62,184 nucleotides of DNA. Origin: RGIG7213 sp045544195 (GTDB taxonomy: Bacteria; Bacillota; Clostridia; Oscillospirales; CAG-272). The DNA lies in assembly GCA_045544195.1 (NCBI GenBank), contig JAZPYO010000046.1:1-62184 (forward strand), in the 5' to 3' direction. A program made the translations under genes and the position numbers. A model generated the notes under the pieces. The model saw only the letters and a list, made by a program, of their open reading frames with translations, was not told the origin of the DNA and did no database searches. Shown here piece after piece: positions 33,613-43,258 of the stretch. Every line of letters starts with the position of its first letter. Position 1 is the first letter of the stretch.

Positions 33613-33810
33613 ATGGCAAAACAGAAGCTCGTTCCCGACGCAAAGGACGCACTCGATAAGTTTAAGATGGAAGCAGCAAGCGAAGTAGGCGTTAATCTCA
33701 AGCAGGGCTACAACGGCGACCTTACGTCAAAGCAGGCCGGATCCGTTGGCGGTCAGATGGTAAAGAAGATGGTTGAATCCTACGAAAATTCCATTAAGAC
33801 AAACAAATAA
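33613..33810 (+). CDS. Alpha/beta-type small acid-soluble spore protein
   Basis: The 65-residue protein fits the alpha/beta SASP family: LDKFKMEAASEVGV contains the GPR protease cleavage site (E-A-A-S-E), and GYNGDLTSKQAGSVGGQMVK is the DNA-binding signature. These proteins saturate spore DNA and protect it in the A-like form. The start at 33613 has AAGGAG 9 bases upstream; the upstream in-frame ATG has none. This is direct evidence for a spore former. It should be transcribed by sigma-G in the forespore. Confidence 0.95.
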   Translation: MAKQKLVPDAKDALDKFKMEAASEVGVNLKQGYNGDLTSKQAGSVGGQMVKKMVESYENSIKTNK

Positions 33811-33826
33811 ACCAGCATAAAAAAAC

Positions 33827-33870
33827 ACTGCCGAAATCGACCGTTGGTCCTTTTCGGCAGTATCTTTTTT
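33827..33870. terminator. Bidirectional terminator between the SASP gene and pth
   Basis: A 10-bp stem ACTGCCGAAA with its complement (33827-33836 and 33852-33861) is followed by seven T residues on the plus strand and by A/U-rich sequence on the other. Confidence 0.88.
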
Positions 33871-33876
33871 TAATTT

Positions 33877-34470
33877 TTATGAATTGTACCTTTGCATAGC
33901 GTCATCAGTTTTTCCTTGCAAAATAAGCTCCAAAGCACAAACGGTTCTTTCAAACAGCTCAGGCAGCTTTTTCATATCATCGCTTGACAAATGGCCGAGC
34001 ACGAAATCTATCATTGAATAGTCTGCATGCGGCTTTTTGCCGACGCCGAGCTTTATTCTCGGATAATTTTCCGTTTTAAGCATTTCGTTTATGCTTTTTA
34101 TACCGTTATGCCCGCCGTACGAGCCCTTGCGCCTTATACGCATCTGCCCTACATCAAAATTGACATCGTCAACTATAACGATAACATTTTCCGACGGTAT
34201 CTTATAAAAGTCCGCAGCCTCTTTAACTGCCTGTCCTGACGCATTCATAAATGTCTGAGGCTTCATAAACAACACTTTTTTTCCCGCAAACTGAACTATA
34301 TTGTAATTTGATTTAAACTTGATCTTTTTAAATTCAAATCCGAGCTTGTCAGCGATATAATCACCGAACAAAAAGCCCATATTGTGACGCGTAGTCGTGT
34401 ACTTATCGCCGGGATTTCCAAGACATACAACTATGTACTCAGCCGCTCCCTGTTTTAATAACTCAAACAT
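33877..34470 (-). CDS. pth: Peptidyl-tRNA hydrolase
   Basis: The 197-residue enzyme releases tRNA from stalled peptidyl-tRNA. It has N19 and catalytic H29 in TTTRHNMGF, then MKPQTFMNASG, the VIVDDVNFDVG block and GSYGGHNGIKS. An N-terminal extension of about nine residues is present compared with the E. coli enzyme. A consensus promoter lies 26 bp upstream of the start. Confidence 0.95.
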   Translation of the reverse strand: MFELLKQGAAEYIVVCLGNPGDKYTTTRHNMGFLFGDYIADKLGFEFKKIKFKSNYNIVQFAGKKVLFMKPQTFMNASGQAVKEAADFYKIPSENVIVIVDDVNFDVGQMRIRRKGSYGGHNGIKSINEMLKTENYPRIKLGVGKKPHADYSMIDFVLGHLSSDDMKKLPELFERTVCALELILQGKTDDAMQRYNS

Positions 34471-34495
34471 ATGTCAACACCTCGTTTCTTGTATG

Positions 34496-34524
34496 ATTAT
34501 ATCTTGTTTCTTTGAACAAGTCAA
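34496..34524 (-). promoter_or_regulatory. Promoter of pth
   Basis: TTGACT (34519-34524) and TATAAT (34496-34501) are 17 bp apart on the minus strand. Confidence 0.8.
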
Positions 34525-34574
34525 TAGTTATCGCAAGAATTTACATATACAAAACAATTAATTGCTCAAAACTC

Positions 34575-34603
34575 TTGCAATTATTTTATTTATGTTATAT
34601 AAT
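34575..34603 (+). promoter_or_regulatory. Promoter of the eight-gene operon
   Basis: TTGCAA (34575-34580) and TATAAT (34598-34603) are 17 bp apart. The 140-base leader that follows contains an 8-bp inverted repeat CTGTAATG/CATTACAG near 34693-34731. Confidence 0.65.
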
Positions 34604-34743
34604 AAATAAGAGTACGCACAGTACACTATCATTTTGAAATCAAATCAGATGAGATGACCGTTAAGCTGTTTACACAACACACAGACAAGACGCTGTAATG
34701 CAGAGCAATTCTCCTTCATAGTTTCATTACAGTAAAGATTAAA

Positions 34744-35373
34744 ATGAAAGAAAATAATATGGATTTTATAAAAGACACTACAGAATATATTTTTTTACAA
34801 AACGAGCCTCTTGAAAGCGATGCGATATTTCTTCCCGGCTCTTCCAACCCGTTACTGCCGAGATATGCAGCAGAGCTTTATAGCAAGGGATATGCACCGT
34901 ACGTTATCCCATCAGGCAAATATTCAATAAAGCGAGGGGCTTATCTGCCCTCTGCTCCCGGTACGGAAACGGAAGGCATCATATACAAAACAGAATGTGA
35001 AATGTATACAGACATACTGCTCAAGGCAGGCGTTCCGATGAAGGCCATTTTACCCGAGGATGAGGCACAGTACACATATCAGAATGCCGTTTTCACCCGT
35101 AAGCTCACAGACAAAAAGGATATGTGCATAAAACGCGCTATACTCGTATGTCACGCCTTTCACGCGCGGCGAGCATATACGTATTACAAGTGGGCATTTC
35201 CGCAAAGCGAGATACTCGTATGTCCCGTGGTCACAAACGGAATAAGCCGTGATAATTGGTACACGACCGATACAGGCAGATGTCGTGTTATGGGCGAGCT
35301 TACCCGGCTCGGCGCACAGATGGCGGAATACGCCCAATATGCATTTGAGCATAATACCATTGAAATTAAGTGA
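34744..35373 (+). CDS. YdcF/DUF218-family protein
   Basis: The 209-residue protein matches the DUF218 (YdcF) domain: DAIFLPGSSNPLLPRYAAEL, then a long insertion, NAVFTRKL, and CHAFHARRAYTYY with the family's His/Arg cluster. YdcF binds a nucleotide-like ligand and members take part in envelope polysaccharide assembly. It lacks membrane helices, so it should be cytosolic. It has a weak ribosome binding site and opens the operon with thrC. Confidence 0.82.
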   Translation: MKENNMDFIKDTTEYIFLQNEPLESDAIFLPGSSNPLLPRYAAELYSKGYAPYVIPSGKYSIKRGAYLPSAPGTETEGIIYKTECEMYTDILLKAGVPMKAILPEDEAQYTYQNAVFTRKLTDKKDMCIKRAILVCHAFHARRAYTYYKWAFPQSEILVCPVVTNGISRDNWYTTDTGRCRVMGELTRLGAQMAEYAQYAFEHNTIEIK

Positions 35374-35402
35374 TTTGATATAAAGATAAAGGAGTTTGAA
35401 TT

Positions 35403-36875
35403 ATGAAATACTGCAGTACAAGAGGACAGAGCGAGCTTGTTTCAAGCGCTTACGCCATCAAAAAGGGTATAGCCCCTGACGGTGGATTATATATGCCCAC
35501 GGAAATACCGACGATAAGCAAAGAAGAGATCGAAGCTCTTTGCGAAATGGACTACGCGCACAGAGCAGCCGAGATCCTGTATAAGTTTCTCGACGATTAC
35601 AATAAGGACGAGCTTTTGGCTGATTGCATAGAAGCATACAGAGAAGAAAACTTCCCCGGCGGCGCTGCTCCCTTACACCAGCTCGATGAGGGCGGATATG
35701 TTCTTGAGCTGTTCCACGGTCCGACATGTGCGTTCAAGGACATGGCTCTGCAGATAATGCCGCGTTTGCTCTCCCGTGCTCTTAAAATGACAGGCGAGGA
35801 CAAAACGGCTCTCATTCTCGTTGCCACATCAGGCGACACGGGAAAGGCGGCTCTTGAGGGCTACAAGGATATTGACGGTATTGCCATCAAGGTATTCTAT
35901 CCCGTTCACGGCGTAAGCAAGATACAGAAGCTCCAGATGGCAACGCAAGAGGGCAAAAACGTTTCTGTATGCGCAATAGAAGGCAATTTCGACGATGCGC
36001 AAAACGGCGTTAAAAAAATATTCTCTGATAAAGAGATCAACGATAAGCTGAATGACGGCGGATATATACTTACAAGCGCTAACTCAATAAACTGGGGCAG
36101 ACTTGCGCCTCAGGTGGTTTACTACATTTCCGCATATTGCGACCTTATAAAGCTCGGCGCCGTTAAATACGGAGATAAGATGGACTTCACCGTACCTACG
36201 GGCAATTTTGGAAATATCTTCGCTGCATATATTGCTAAACGCATGGGATTGCCTGTCGGAAAGCTCATATGTGCATCAAATCGCAATAATATACTGACTG
36301 ATTTTCTTACCACGGGCGTATACGACAGAAGACGTAAGTTCTTCCAGACCATGTCTCCCTCTATGGATATACTCATTTCCAGCAACCTTGAAAGATTGCT
36401 GTATCTGATATGCGGAAGCGAAAAGACTGCTGAATATATGAACAGACTGAACACAGTCGGAAAATACAAAATAGAATTATCAGAGCTGAATGCTATAAGA
36501 GAAACGTTCGTAGGCTTACATGCAAACGAAGCGCACACGCTTGACGAAATAGCATTTGTTTATGAGCATGCTCAGTATCTGTCAGATACGCATACCGGTG
36601 TCGCGCTTTACTGCGCAGGAAAATACCGTATGTACAGCGATACTGTAATGGTAACGGTAAGCACCGCAAGTCCGTATAAGTTTGCCCGTGACGTGCTTAG
36701 TGCCATAGGCGGCGAATGCGGTGAGGACGAATTTGCCCCCCTGTACGCATTGAATGAAGCGACGAATGTTGAAATCCCCGCGCCGCTTGCATCCTTAAAA
36801 GAAAAGACGGTAAGATTTGACACGGTCGTTGCACCTGCTGACATGGCAGAGGAAACACTTAAAATACTCCTTTAA
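35403..36875 (+). CDS. thrC: Threonine synthase
   Basis: The 490-residue PLP enzyme converts O-phosphohomoserine to threonine. The PLP lysine is K112 in GPTCAFKDMAL. The N-terminal YCSTRG block, the SGDTGKAALEG phosphate loop near 142 and GNFGNIFAAYIAK are typical of the long fungal/bacterial class. AAAGGAG precedes the ATG by 9 bases. Confidence 0.96.
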   Translation: MKYCSTRGQSELVSSAYAIKKGIAPDGGLYMPTEIPTISKEEIEALCEMDYAHRAAEILYKFLDDYNKDELLADCIEAYREENFPGGAAPLHQLDEGGYVLELFHGPTCAFKDMALQIMPRLLSRALKMTGEDKTALILVATSGDTGKAALEGYKDIDGIAIKVFYPVHGVSKIQKLQMATQEGKNVSVCAIEGNFDDAQNGVKKIFSDKEINDKLNDGGYILTSANSINWGRLAPQVVYYISAYCDLIKLGAVKYGDKMDFTVPTGNFGNIFAAYIAKRMGLPVGKLICASNRNNILTDFLTTGVYDRRRKFFQTMSPSMDILISSNLERLLYLICGSEKTAEYMNRLNTVGKYKIELSELNAIRETFVGLHANEAHTLDEIAFVYEHAQYLSDTHTGVALYCAGKYRMYSDTVMVTVSTASPYKFARDVLSAIGGECGEDEFAPLYALNEATNVEIPAPLASLKEKTVRFDTVVAPADMAEETLKILL

Positions 36876-36903
36876 AACATTGTAAACAGCAAAGGATACA
36901 GTA

Positions 36904-37200
36904 ATGGCAAAAGATATAAAGGACGAAAAGATCGATTATTTATTCAACGGGATACTGTCTTTGAATTCCGTTGAGGAATGCTATGCATTCTTTCAGGACC
37001 TGTGCACAGTCGCTGAAATAGGAGAAATGTCACGCAGACTGCATGCGGCAAAAATGCTGTATAACAACAGTGTTTATACCGAGGTAGCATCACAGACAGG
37101 ACTTTCTACCGCTACGATAAGCCGTGTTAACCGTTGTTTGAAATACGGTTCTGACGGCTACGTTACCGTGCTTGACCGTTTGGAAAACAAAGATGAATGA
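36904..37200 (+). CDS. YerC/YecD-type TrpR-like regulator
   Basis: The 98-residue protein has the TrpR/YerC fold: VEECYAFFQDLCTVAEIGEM, RRLHAAKML and a helix-turn-helix TEVASQTGLSTATISRVNRCLKYG that would contact DNA. YerC-type proteins are found widely in Firmicutes without a clearly established ligand. It overlaps the next gene by 8 bp. Confidence 0.85.
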   Translation: MAKDIKDEKIDYLFNGILSLNSVEECYAFFQDLCTVAEIGEMSRRLHAAKMLYNNSVYTEVASQTGLSTATISRVNRCLKYGSDGYVTVLDRLENKDE

Positions 37201-37945
37201 GCAGTATAACGTAATATGCGAGGTATACGACGAGCTTTCGGGAGTTGATACTGACGTATGGGCTGATTATTTGTGCAAGCTCATAAAGCAGCACTCAGAA
37301 ATTCCGACAGAGCTTGTGCTTGATGCAGCCTGCGGAACCGGTAAACTGACGCAGGCAATGAGCGATCGTGGATACGATATGACGGGCATTGATATTTCCT
37401 GCGGAATGCTTTCAATAGCAAGACAAAGATGCTCGCCTGATGTACTTTTGCTCAATCAGGATATTTGCGATTTTGAGCTGTACGGCACAGTATCTGCTGT
37501 CATTTGCTGTCTTGACAGTGTTAATTATCTGACATTTAACGATGTTGAAAGATTTTTAAAATGCTGTCACTTATATCTTGACCCTAACGGACTTTTGATA
37601 TTTGACGTAAACACAGAGTATAAATTCAAAAACATTTACGCAGATAACGATTATATTCTCGAAAACGCAGACGGCTCTTCCCTTTTAGCCTGGAGCTGCA
37701 ATTACGACAGTGAAGCCCGAAGATGTCTGTTTTCATTGACGCTGTTCACAGAAGAGGAAAACGGCACATATTCAAGACAGGACGAGCAGCAGACAGAATA
37801 CTGCCACAGTCACACAAAGCTCGTAAGGCTGATAGAGCAATGCGGCTTTCGTTTGCTTGAAGCATACGATGAATTGTCCTTTGAGCCTGTGAAAAGCGAC
37901 TCGCACCGTTGTCACTATATTTGTAAAAACATAAAGGAAAATTAA
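37193..37945 (+). CDS. Class I SAM-dependent methyltransferase
   Basis: The 250-residue protein has the SAM motif I VLDAACGTGKLTQAM, followed by DMTGIDISCGML and CCLDSVNYL. It belongs to the small-molecule methyltransferase group common next to hslO in Clostridia. The start at 37193 is ATG inside the end of the YerC gene; a longer in-frame start at 37172 would be embedded further and has no site. The substrate is unknown. Confidence 0.85.
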   Translation: MNEQYNVICEVYDELSGVDTDVWADYLCKLIKQHSEIPTELVLDAACGTGKLTQAMSDRGYDMTGIDISCGMLSIARQRCSPDVLLLNQDICDFELYGTVSAVICCLDSVNYLTFNDVERFLKCCHLYLDPNGLLIFDVNTEYKFKNIYADNDYILENADGSSLLAWSCNYDSEARRCLFSLTLFTEEENGTYSRQDEQQTEYCHSHTKLVRLIEQCGFRLLEAYDELSFEPVKSDSHRCHYICKNIKEN

Positions 37946-37947
37946 CT

Positions 37948-38826
37948 ATGTCATCAACTATATTACGCGCTATGACCCGTTGCGGTCAAGCACGTGTAAT
38001 GGTAATAAACTCAACTGATATCGTAAATAAAATGATATCGTATCACAATACGACTCCCACTGCAAGCGCAGTTCTTGGAAGAACGCTTACAGGCGCATCT
38101 TTAATGGGATGTATGCTTAAGGATAAAGGCAACAGTCTTACCCTGTCGTTCAGAGGAAACGGTCCTGCAGGAGTCGTTATGGCTGTATCCGACTATATGG
38201 GTAATGTAAAGGGCTGCATACAAAATCCCGGTGTTGACCTGCCGTTAAAGCCAAACGGAAAGCTCGATGTTTCAGGTGCAATAGGCAAGGGCGTAATGCA
38301 GGTGGTAAAGGATATAGGACTTAAAGAGCCGTATATTGGAGTATCACAGATAGTCAGCGGAGAAATAGCCGAGGACATCACATCGTATTTTTTCGAAAGC
38401 GAACAGACGCCGACTGTACTTGCATTAGGTGTTCTTATTGACACCGATCTTTCCTGCAAGGCATCAGGTGGAATAATAATTCAGCTTTTACCCGGAGCAG
38501 ATGATGATATCATTGACAAAATTGAAAAAAATGCTCACGGCTTTACAAGCGTTTCATCTATGTTTGCATCCGGCATGACTAATGAGCAGGTGATGCAGGC
38601 GGCTATGACAGGAATAGAATACGATCTTTTTGACGAGCTTGACGTCGGATATGTGTGCGATTGCTCAACTGAAAGAACTGAGCGTGCAGTAATATCATTA
38701 GGAAAGAAAGAGCTTGAGGAAATATACAAATCGCAGGACAAGATAGAAGTCACGTGCCGTTTCTGCGACAAGAAATACTACTTTGAAAAAGATTATATTT
38801 TAGGAAGGATAAAAGACAATGAGTGA
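37948..38826 (+). CDS. hslO: Hsp33 redox-regulated chaperone
   Basis: The 292-residue protein has the Hsp33 core (LGRTLTGASLMG, LSFRGNGPAG, SGEIAEDITSYF). All four zinc-binding cysteines are present: C237 and C239 (CDC), C270 and C273 (CRFC). Oxidation releases zinc and activates the holdase in the cytoplasm. Its stop overlaps hprK by 8 bp. Confidence 0.96.
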   Translation: MSSTILRAMTRCGQARVMVINSTDIVNKMISYHNTTPTASAVLGRTLTGASLMGCMLKDKGNSLTLSFRGNGPAGVVMAVSDYMGNVKGCIQNPGVDLPLKPNGKLDVSGAIGKGVMQVVKDIGLKEPYIGVSQIVSGEIAEDITSYFFESEQTPTVLALGVLIDTDLSCKASGGIIIQLLPGADDDIIDKIEKNAHGFTSVSSMFASGMTNEQVMQAAMTGIEYDLFDELDVGYVCDCSTERTERAVISLGKKELEEIYKSQDKIEVTCRFCDKKYYFEKDYILGRIKDNE

Positions 38827-39763
38827 TGAATCCAGCTACTCAATACAGCTTTCCTCTGTCGTAAACGAGTTTTCTCTTGAAGAAATATTCGTTCCGGATG
38901 ATTATCCGACGCGTCATATAATCAGAAGCGACCTCAACCGTCCCGGGCTGAAGCTGACGGGATTTGATGAACTTTTTGATTCCCGCAGAATACAGATAAT
39001 CGGAAAGGTCGAATACGAGTACATAAACAGCTTGCCCGAAGAAAAACGCGCTCCCGCATTCGAAAACGTTGCAAAGGAGCATCCTGCGGCAATAATCTTC
39101 ACAAGTCAACTGCCTATATGTCCCGATCAGATCGAGTTATGTAAAAAATACAGCGTTCCGCTGTTCCGCACATCAAGTATGACATCGGAATTTATGGCAG
39201 CACTTATCGCATCATTGAATGTTTCCTTAGCTCCGAGAGTAACACGGCACGGAGTATTTGTCGAGGTATACGGCGAAGGCATACTTATTCTCGGTGATAG
39301 CGGTATAGGAAAAAGCGAAACAGCGATAGAGCTTGTAAAACGAGGTCACCGTCTTATAGCTGACGATGCTGTGGAAATAAAGCGTGTATCAGCAATATCT
39401 CTCGTCGGCTCTGCGCCTGAAATAATACGCCACTATGTAGAGCTTCGAGGCATAGGAATAATCGATGTACGCAGAATATTCGGTATGGGTGCCGTCAAAA
39501 TGACGGAAAAGATCGACCTTATAATTAAGCTCGAGGCGTGGGTGCAAGGAAAAATGTACGACCGATTCGGTCTTGAATCGGAATACACAGATATTCTCGG
39601 TATAGACGTACCGTCCATCACTATTCCCGTCCGTCCCGGAAGAAACCTTGCGGTAATTATAGAAATTGCCGCCATGAACAACCGTCAGAAAAAAATGGGC
39701 TTCAACACCGCCGTAGAATTCAACAAGAAATTAATGGGTCAGTTCAACGACGAAGATAGATAA
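38819..39763 (+). CDS. hprK: HPr kinase/phosphorylase
   Basis: The 314-residue enzyme phosphorylates HPr on Ser46 and so drives carbon catabolite control through CcpA. It has the N-terminal domain, the P-loop GDSGIGKSE near 158-166, the DDAVEI block and the signature ELRGIGIIDVRRIFGMGAV. Its presence means cre-dependent regulation should exist in this organism. It is translationally coupled to hslO. Confidence 0.96.
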   Translation: MSDESSYSIQLSSVVNEFSLEEIFVPDDYPTRHIIRSDLNRPGLKLTGFDELFDSRRIQIIGKVEYEYINSLPEEKRAPAFENVAKEHPAAIIFTSQLPICPDQIELCKKYSVPLFRTSSMTSEFMAALIASLNVSLAPRVTRHGVFVEVYGEGILILGDSGIGKSETAIELVKRGHRLIADDAVEIKRVSAISLVGSAPEIIRHYVELRGIGIIDVRRIFGMGAVKMTEKIDLIIKLEAWVQGKMYDRFGLESEYTDILGIDVPSITIPVRPGRNLAVIIEIAAMNNRQKKMGFNTAVEFNKKLMGQFNDEDR

Positions 39764-39781
39764 ATACGGAGATGTGAATAT

Positions 39782-40888
39782 ATGAAAAAAGTAATGTTAT
39801 CTTTCGGCACACGTCCTGAAGCTATAAAAATGTGTCCTTTAGTAAAAGAACTAAAGACTCGCAACGATTTCAAGACCGTCGTATGCGTTACAGGTCAACA
39901 TAGACAAATGTTGGACCAAGTATTGAAAACTTTTGATATCGTGCCTGATTATGATCTCGACATTATGAAAGATCGACAAACACTTTTTGATATAACAACA
40001 AATATTCTATCAGGAATGAAAAGCATATTGGAAAAAGAAGCGCCTGATATAGTGCTTGTTCACGGAGACACATCAACTACATTTGCAACCACATTAGCTT
40101 GTTTTTATTTGCATATCCCGATAGGACATGTAGAGGCAGGATTGAGGACATACGATGCGTTTTCTCCGTATCCCGAAGAGTTTAACCGCCAAGCCGTCAG
40201 TATAGTCAGCAAGTACAATTTTGCTCCCACAGAATTGTCAAAAAACAATCTGTTGAATGAAGGAAAAAAAGCTGACAGTATTTTTGTTACCGGCAATACA
40301 GCGATAGATGCTCTTAAAACAACTATCTCTCCTAACTATAAACATCCAATGTTAGATTGGGCATCGGGCAGTAAACTAATTATGATAACAGCTCACAGAA
40401 GGGAAAATTTAGGAGAGCCAATGATCAATATGTTTAAGGCCATACGACGAGTTATTGATGAACACAAGGATGTAAAAGCTATCTATCCAATACATATGAA
40501 CCCCGTTGTTAGAAAAACTGCTGATGAAGTATTAAAAGGTGAAGATAGAATACAGATTATAGAGCCGTTGGATGTGGTTGATTTTCATAATTTTTTGAGC
40601 AGAAGTTATTTGATATTAACCGATTCGGGTGGTATACAAGAAGAAGCACCATCATTAGGAAAGCCCGTGCTTGTAATGCGAAATACCACCGAACGTCCTG
40701 AGGGTATTGCAGCAGGAACCTTGCGATTGGTAGGTACAGAAGAAAGTGTTATTTACGATACCTTTAAGCTACTGTTGGAAAACCAAAAGGAATATGACCG
40801 TATGAGTAACGCCACCAATCCCTATGGAGACGGATTTGCGTGTAAACGTATAGCCGATATTCTTTGCAACGAATTAAAGGAGAAATGA
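39782..40888 (+). CDS. wecB: UDP-N-acetylglucosamine 2-epimerase (non-hydrolysing)
   Basis: The 368-residue enzyme makes UDP-ManNAc for wall or capsule polymers. Catalytic positions are visible: D96 in HGDTSTTFA, E118 in GHVEAGLRT, E132/N135 in PYPEEFNR and H205 in TAHRRENLG. It lies 18 bp after hprK and is followed by a glycosyltransferase. Confidence 0.95.
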   Translation: MKKVMLSFGTRPEAIKMCPLVKELKTRNDFKTVVCVTGQHRQMLDQVLKTFDIVPDYDLDIMKDRQTLFDITTNILSGMKSILEKEAPDIVLVHGDTSTTFATTLACFYLHIPIGHVEAGLRTYDAFSPYPEEFNRQAVSIVSKYNFAPTELSKNNLLNEGKKADSIFVTGNTAIDALKTTISPNYKHPMLDWASGSKLIMITAHRRENLGEPMINMFKAIRRVIDEHKDVKAIYPIHMNPVVRKTADEVLKGEDRIQIIEPLDVVDFHNFLSRSYLILTDSGGIQEEAPSLGKPVLVMRNTTERPEGIAAGTLRLVGTEESVIYDTFKLLLENQKEYDRMSNATNPYGDGFACKRIADILCNELKEK

Positions 40889-40889
40889 T

Positions 40890-41663
40890 ATGATTCCAAA
40901 GATTATTCATTACTGTTGGTTTGGCAGAGGTGAAATGCCTAAGCTGATCAAAAACTGTATGAAAAGTTGGAAAAAGTTTTGCCCTGATTATAAAATAATG
41001 CTTTGGAACGAGGACAGCTTCGATGTAAATTCTACCATTTGGACAAAGCAAGCATACGAAGCAAAAAAATACGCTTTTGTTTCGGATTATGTCAGACTCA
41101 AAGCTTTGAATGACTTCGGCGGTGTATATCTTGATACAGATGTAGAATTAACACAAAACATTGATAGATTTTTGGATCACGAAGCTTTTTCCGGTTTTGA
41201 AAGCGCTTCTACCGCCCCCACAGGAATAATTGCTTCTCAAAAGGGGCATCGCGTTATTAACAGATGGTTTCATTATTACGATAACAGACCTTATATAGTA
41301 AACGGAGAAGTAACAATGGATCCTAATGTGTCATTTATGACAGAGGACCTTATAGCACACGGATTGATAATGGATGATAGCTTGCAGACCGTCGACGGTA
41401 TGACCATATATCCGCAGACTTGGTTTTGTCCTTTGAGCGTTATATCCATAGAAAAAAAGATAACTGAAAATACTCACGCAATACATCACTTCACTTCCAC
41501 CTGGAGAACGGATAAGGCAAAAAAGGATTTTGCCCGTGTCAGAAGACATCAAACTAAATGGTACAGATTCTTTGAAAAGCTCCGTTATTTGCCTAACAGG
41601 CTTGCCCGCCGTTTTCTCGGCAACAATGCAATAGACAATATTAAACGAAAGATAAAAAAATAG
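40890..41663 (+). CDS. GT32-like glycosyltransferase
   Basis: The 257-residue protein begins IPKIIHYCWFG and has the DxD metal site D82/D84 in GGVYLDTDVEL, the hallmark of glycosyltransferase family 32 and capsule synthesis enzymes. It likely adds a sugar to a surface polymer. The start has AAAGGAG. It is the last gene of the operon before a strong terminator. Confidence 0.9.
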   Translation: MIPKIIHYCWFGRGEMPKLIKNCMKSWKKFCPDYKIMLWNEDSFDVNSTIWTKQAYEAKKYAFVSDYVRLKALNDFGGVYLDTDVELTQNIDRFLDHEAFSGFESASTAPTGIIASQKGHRVINRWFHYYDNRPYIVNGEVTMDPNVSFMTEDLIAHGLIMDDSLQTVDGMTIYPQTWFCPLSVISIEKKITENTHAIHHFTSTWRTDKAKKDFARVRRHQTKWYRFFEKLRYLPNRLARRFLGNNAIDNIKRKIKK

Positions 41664-41690
41664 AACAGTCAAAATGACTGTTCTTTTTTT
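41662..41690 (+). terminator. Terminator of the eight-gene operon
   Basis: A perfect 10-bp stem AGAACAGTCA/TGACTGTTCT (41662-41671 and 41675-41684) overlaps the last stop codon and is followed by seven T residues. Confidence 0.92.
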
Positions 41691-41691
41691 A

Positions 41692-43149
41692 TCAATATAC
41701 TTCTGTTACAAAAGCCGTTATCTTGTATAGCTTTTCCTGTTCATCAAACAAAAGCGTCACGCATCTTTCAACATCAATTATTGGTGTGCCTATATCAGTT
41801 TGCGCAATTTTATAGTTTTCAGTATATACAATACTGCTTTTATCTTCATCAGATCTGACTTTTATACTTCTCATTTCATCGGAATAAAGCTCAAGCTCCT
41901 GCCCGATCTGCAGCACGATTTCCGGATACTTTATACGCATTTTTGATGAAATAACAGTCATAATCGTATCACCGAAGCAAATGTCCGCCGGAAATCTCAG
42001 GCCTTGTAAATACGTATATGTATAAAATGAATTAGTATACGTTACCCTTTCTTCATCCTCACTCATACAGTAATCATTAACAAAGCCGAACACCTCGCCC
42101 TCGGACATGCAACCGCCTCCGTTTGGGCCGTCATAATGGCACATTACTCCAAGCTCACCTTCCGAAATATGAAAAGAAAGGTCTGTCATCGATGAAATAA
42201 ACTCACCTTGCGATGTTCCGGGTAGCATTCCCGCTTGATCCAAAAAGTCTGAAAAGCCTTTACTTGCGGAAATTTGCGGATTTGGCTTACTTTTTCCGTG
42301 TAGCTCTGTAAGAAATATAACATCTGACTCGCAAAGCGTGGCATAGCTGTCTTTTCGGTATAAAACACGTTGTTCATATCCAAAATACACTCGCTCTTTT
42401 TCGCCACTTACCAATTCAAAATAGCCGTTAAAGAAGAACGCTCTTCTGTCTATTATGTTGTCGTTCATCCACTTTGCTTCATTTAATATTTTAAAAAGAC
42501 GTTCAGCGTCCTTTGATGTTAAAGAAGTACATGTATCGTATATCGGATTTTCAACATTTTCATTTATCGGATGATCGAAAAAGCTTGCCATACCGTAATA
42601 TATTTCTATATCAGCATTATCATCGTCGGTTTCCTTGACTGCCTGCGTTGATATGCGTTTTTCAAAGAACAGATGCTCGTGATCAATGCCACAGCCTCCT
42701 TCTACAACTTCACCTTCGCTTTCTTGAAAAGAGGAAGGACCAAGTTGTTTGATAACCTCTACAGCAAGGCAAAGATAATCGTCCTTATCCGTTTGGAGAT
42801 AAAAGTCTGAACGGTTGCTATACTGCTCGGTTTCGGAAAGCAGCTGTAATTCTGCATTTATTACAAGCTCCTGACTTATATGCGGAATAAATTCTATATA
42901 TCTTTCATCAGAAATATGTCCTTTTTCCAGCTCAATGGTTTGATTACTACTCGGCAAGACGATCACATATTTTTCAGAATCCTCCTTTAAAACATCGTCA
43001 TTCGGAAAATCCGTATTTTCATTTTCACTTTCTATACAGGTATCGCTCTGAACATTTGTTTTTTCACCGTCGATTTCTGCATTTTCACAGCCGAATAAAA
43101 ACGCAAAAGCTGTTGTCAGAACCAATAGCGCACTAATTATTTTTTTCAT
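41692..43149 (-). CDS. Lipoprotein, unknown function
   Basis: The start at 43149 has AAAGGAT 9 bases upstream. The 485-residue protein has a lipoprotein signal peptide with lipobox LFGC (about residues 18-21) and an acidic spacer. A large domain rich in Glu, Ser and Cys follows. The visible Cys-Gly motifs (GGCGIDHEHLFF and NGGGCMSEGEV) are suggestive but match no family I know. It sits alone between two terminators. It could belong functionally to the neighbouring ABC operon or not. Confidence 0.6.
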   Translation of the reverse strand: MKKIISALLVLTTAFAFLFGCENAEIDGEKTNVQSDTCIESENENTDFPNDDVLKEDSEKYVIVLPSSNQTIELEKGHISDERYIEFIPHISQELVINAELQLLSETEQYSNRSDFYLQTDKDDYLCLAVEVIKQLGPSSFQESEGEVVEGGCGIDHEHLFFEKRISTQAVKETDDDNADIEIYYGMASFFDHPINENVENPIYDTCTSLTSKDAERLFKILNEAKWMNDNIIDRRAFFFNGYFELVSGEKERVYFGYEQRVLYRKDSYATLCESDVIFLTELHGKSKPNPQISASKGFSDFLDQAGMLPGTSQGEFISSMTDLSFHISEGELGVMCHYDGPNGGGCMSEGEVFGFVNDYCMSEDEERVTYTNSFYTYTYLQGLRFPADICFGDTIMTVISSKMRIKYPEIVLQIGQELELYSDEMRSIKVRSDEDKSSIVYTENYKIAQTDIGTPIIDVERCVTLLFDEQEKLYKITAFVTEVY

Positions 43150-43223
43150 AACGACATATCCTTTCACCATTATTCTCTTCACTTAATATATCGTATGATA
43201 AATCAAAATCTTACATAAAAAAC

Positions 43224-43251
43224 GTCGGAGATATGACTTCATATCTCCGAC
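43224..43251 (-). terminator. Terminator of the CUT1/DUF5696 operon
   Basis: A perfect 13-bp stem GTCGGAGATATGA with its complement (43224-43236 and 43239-43251) is followed by six U residues on the minus strand. Confidence 0.93.
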
Positions 43252-43258
43252 AATTTTA

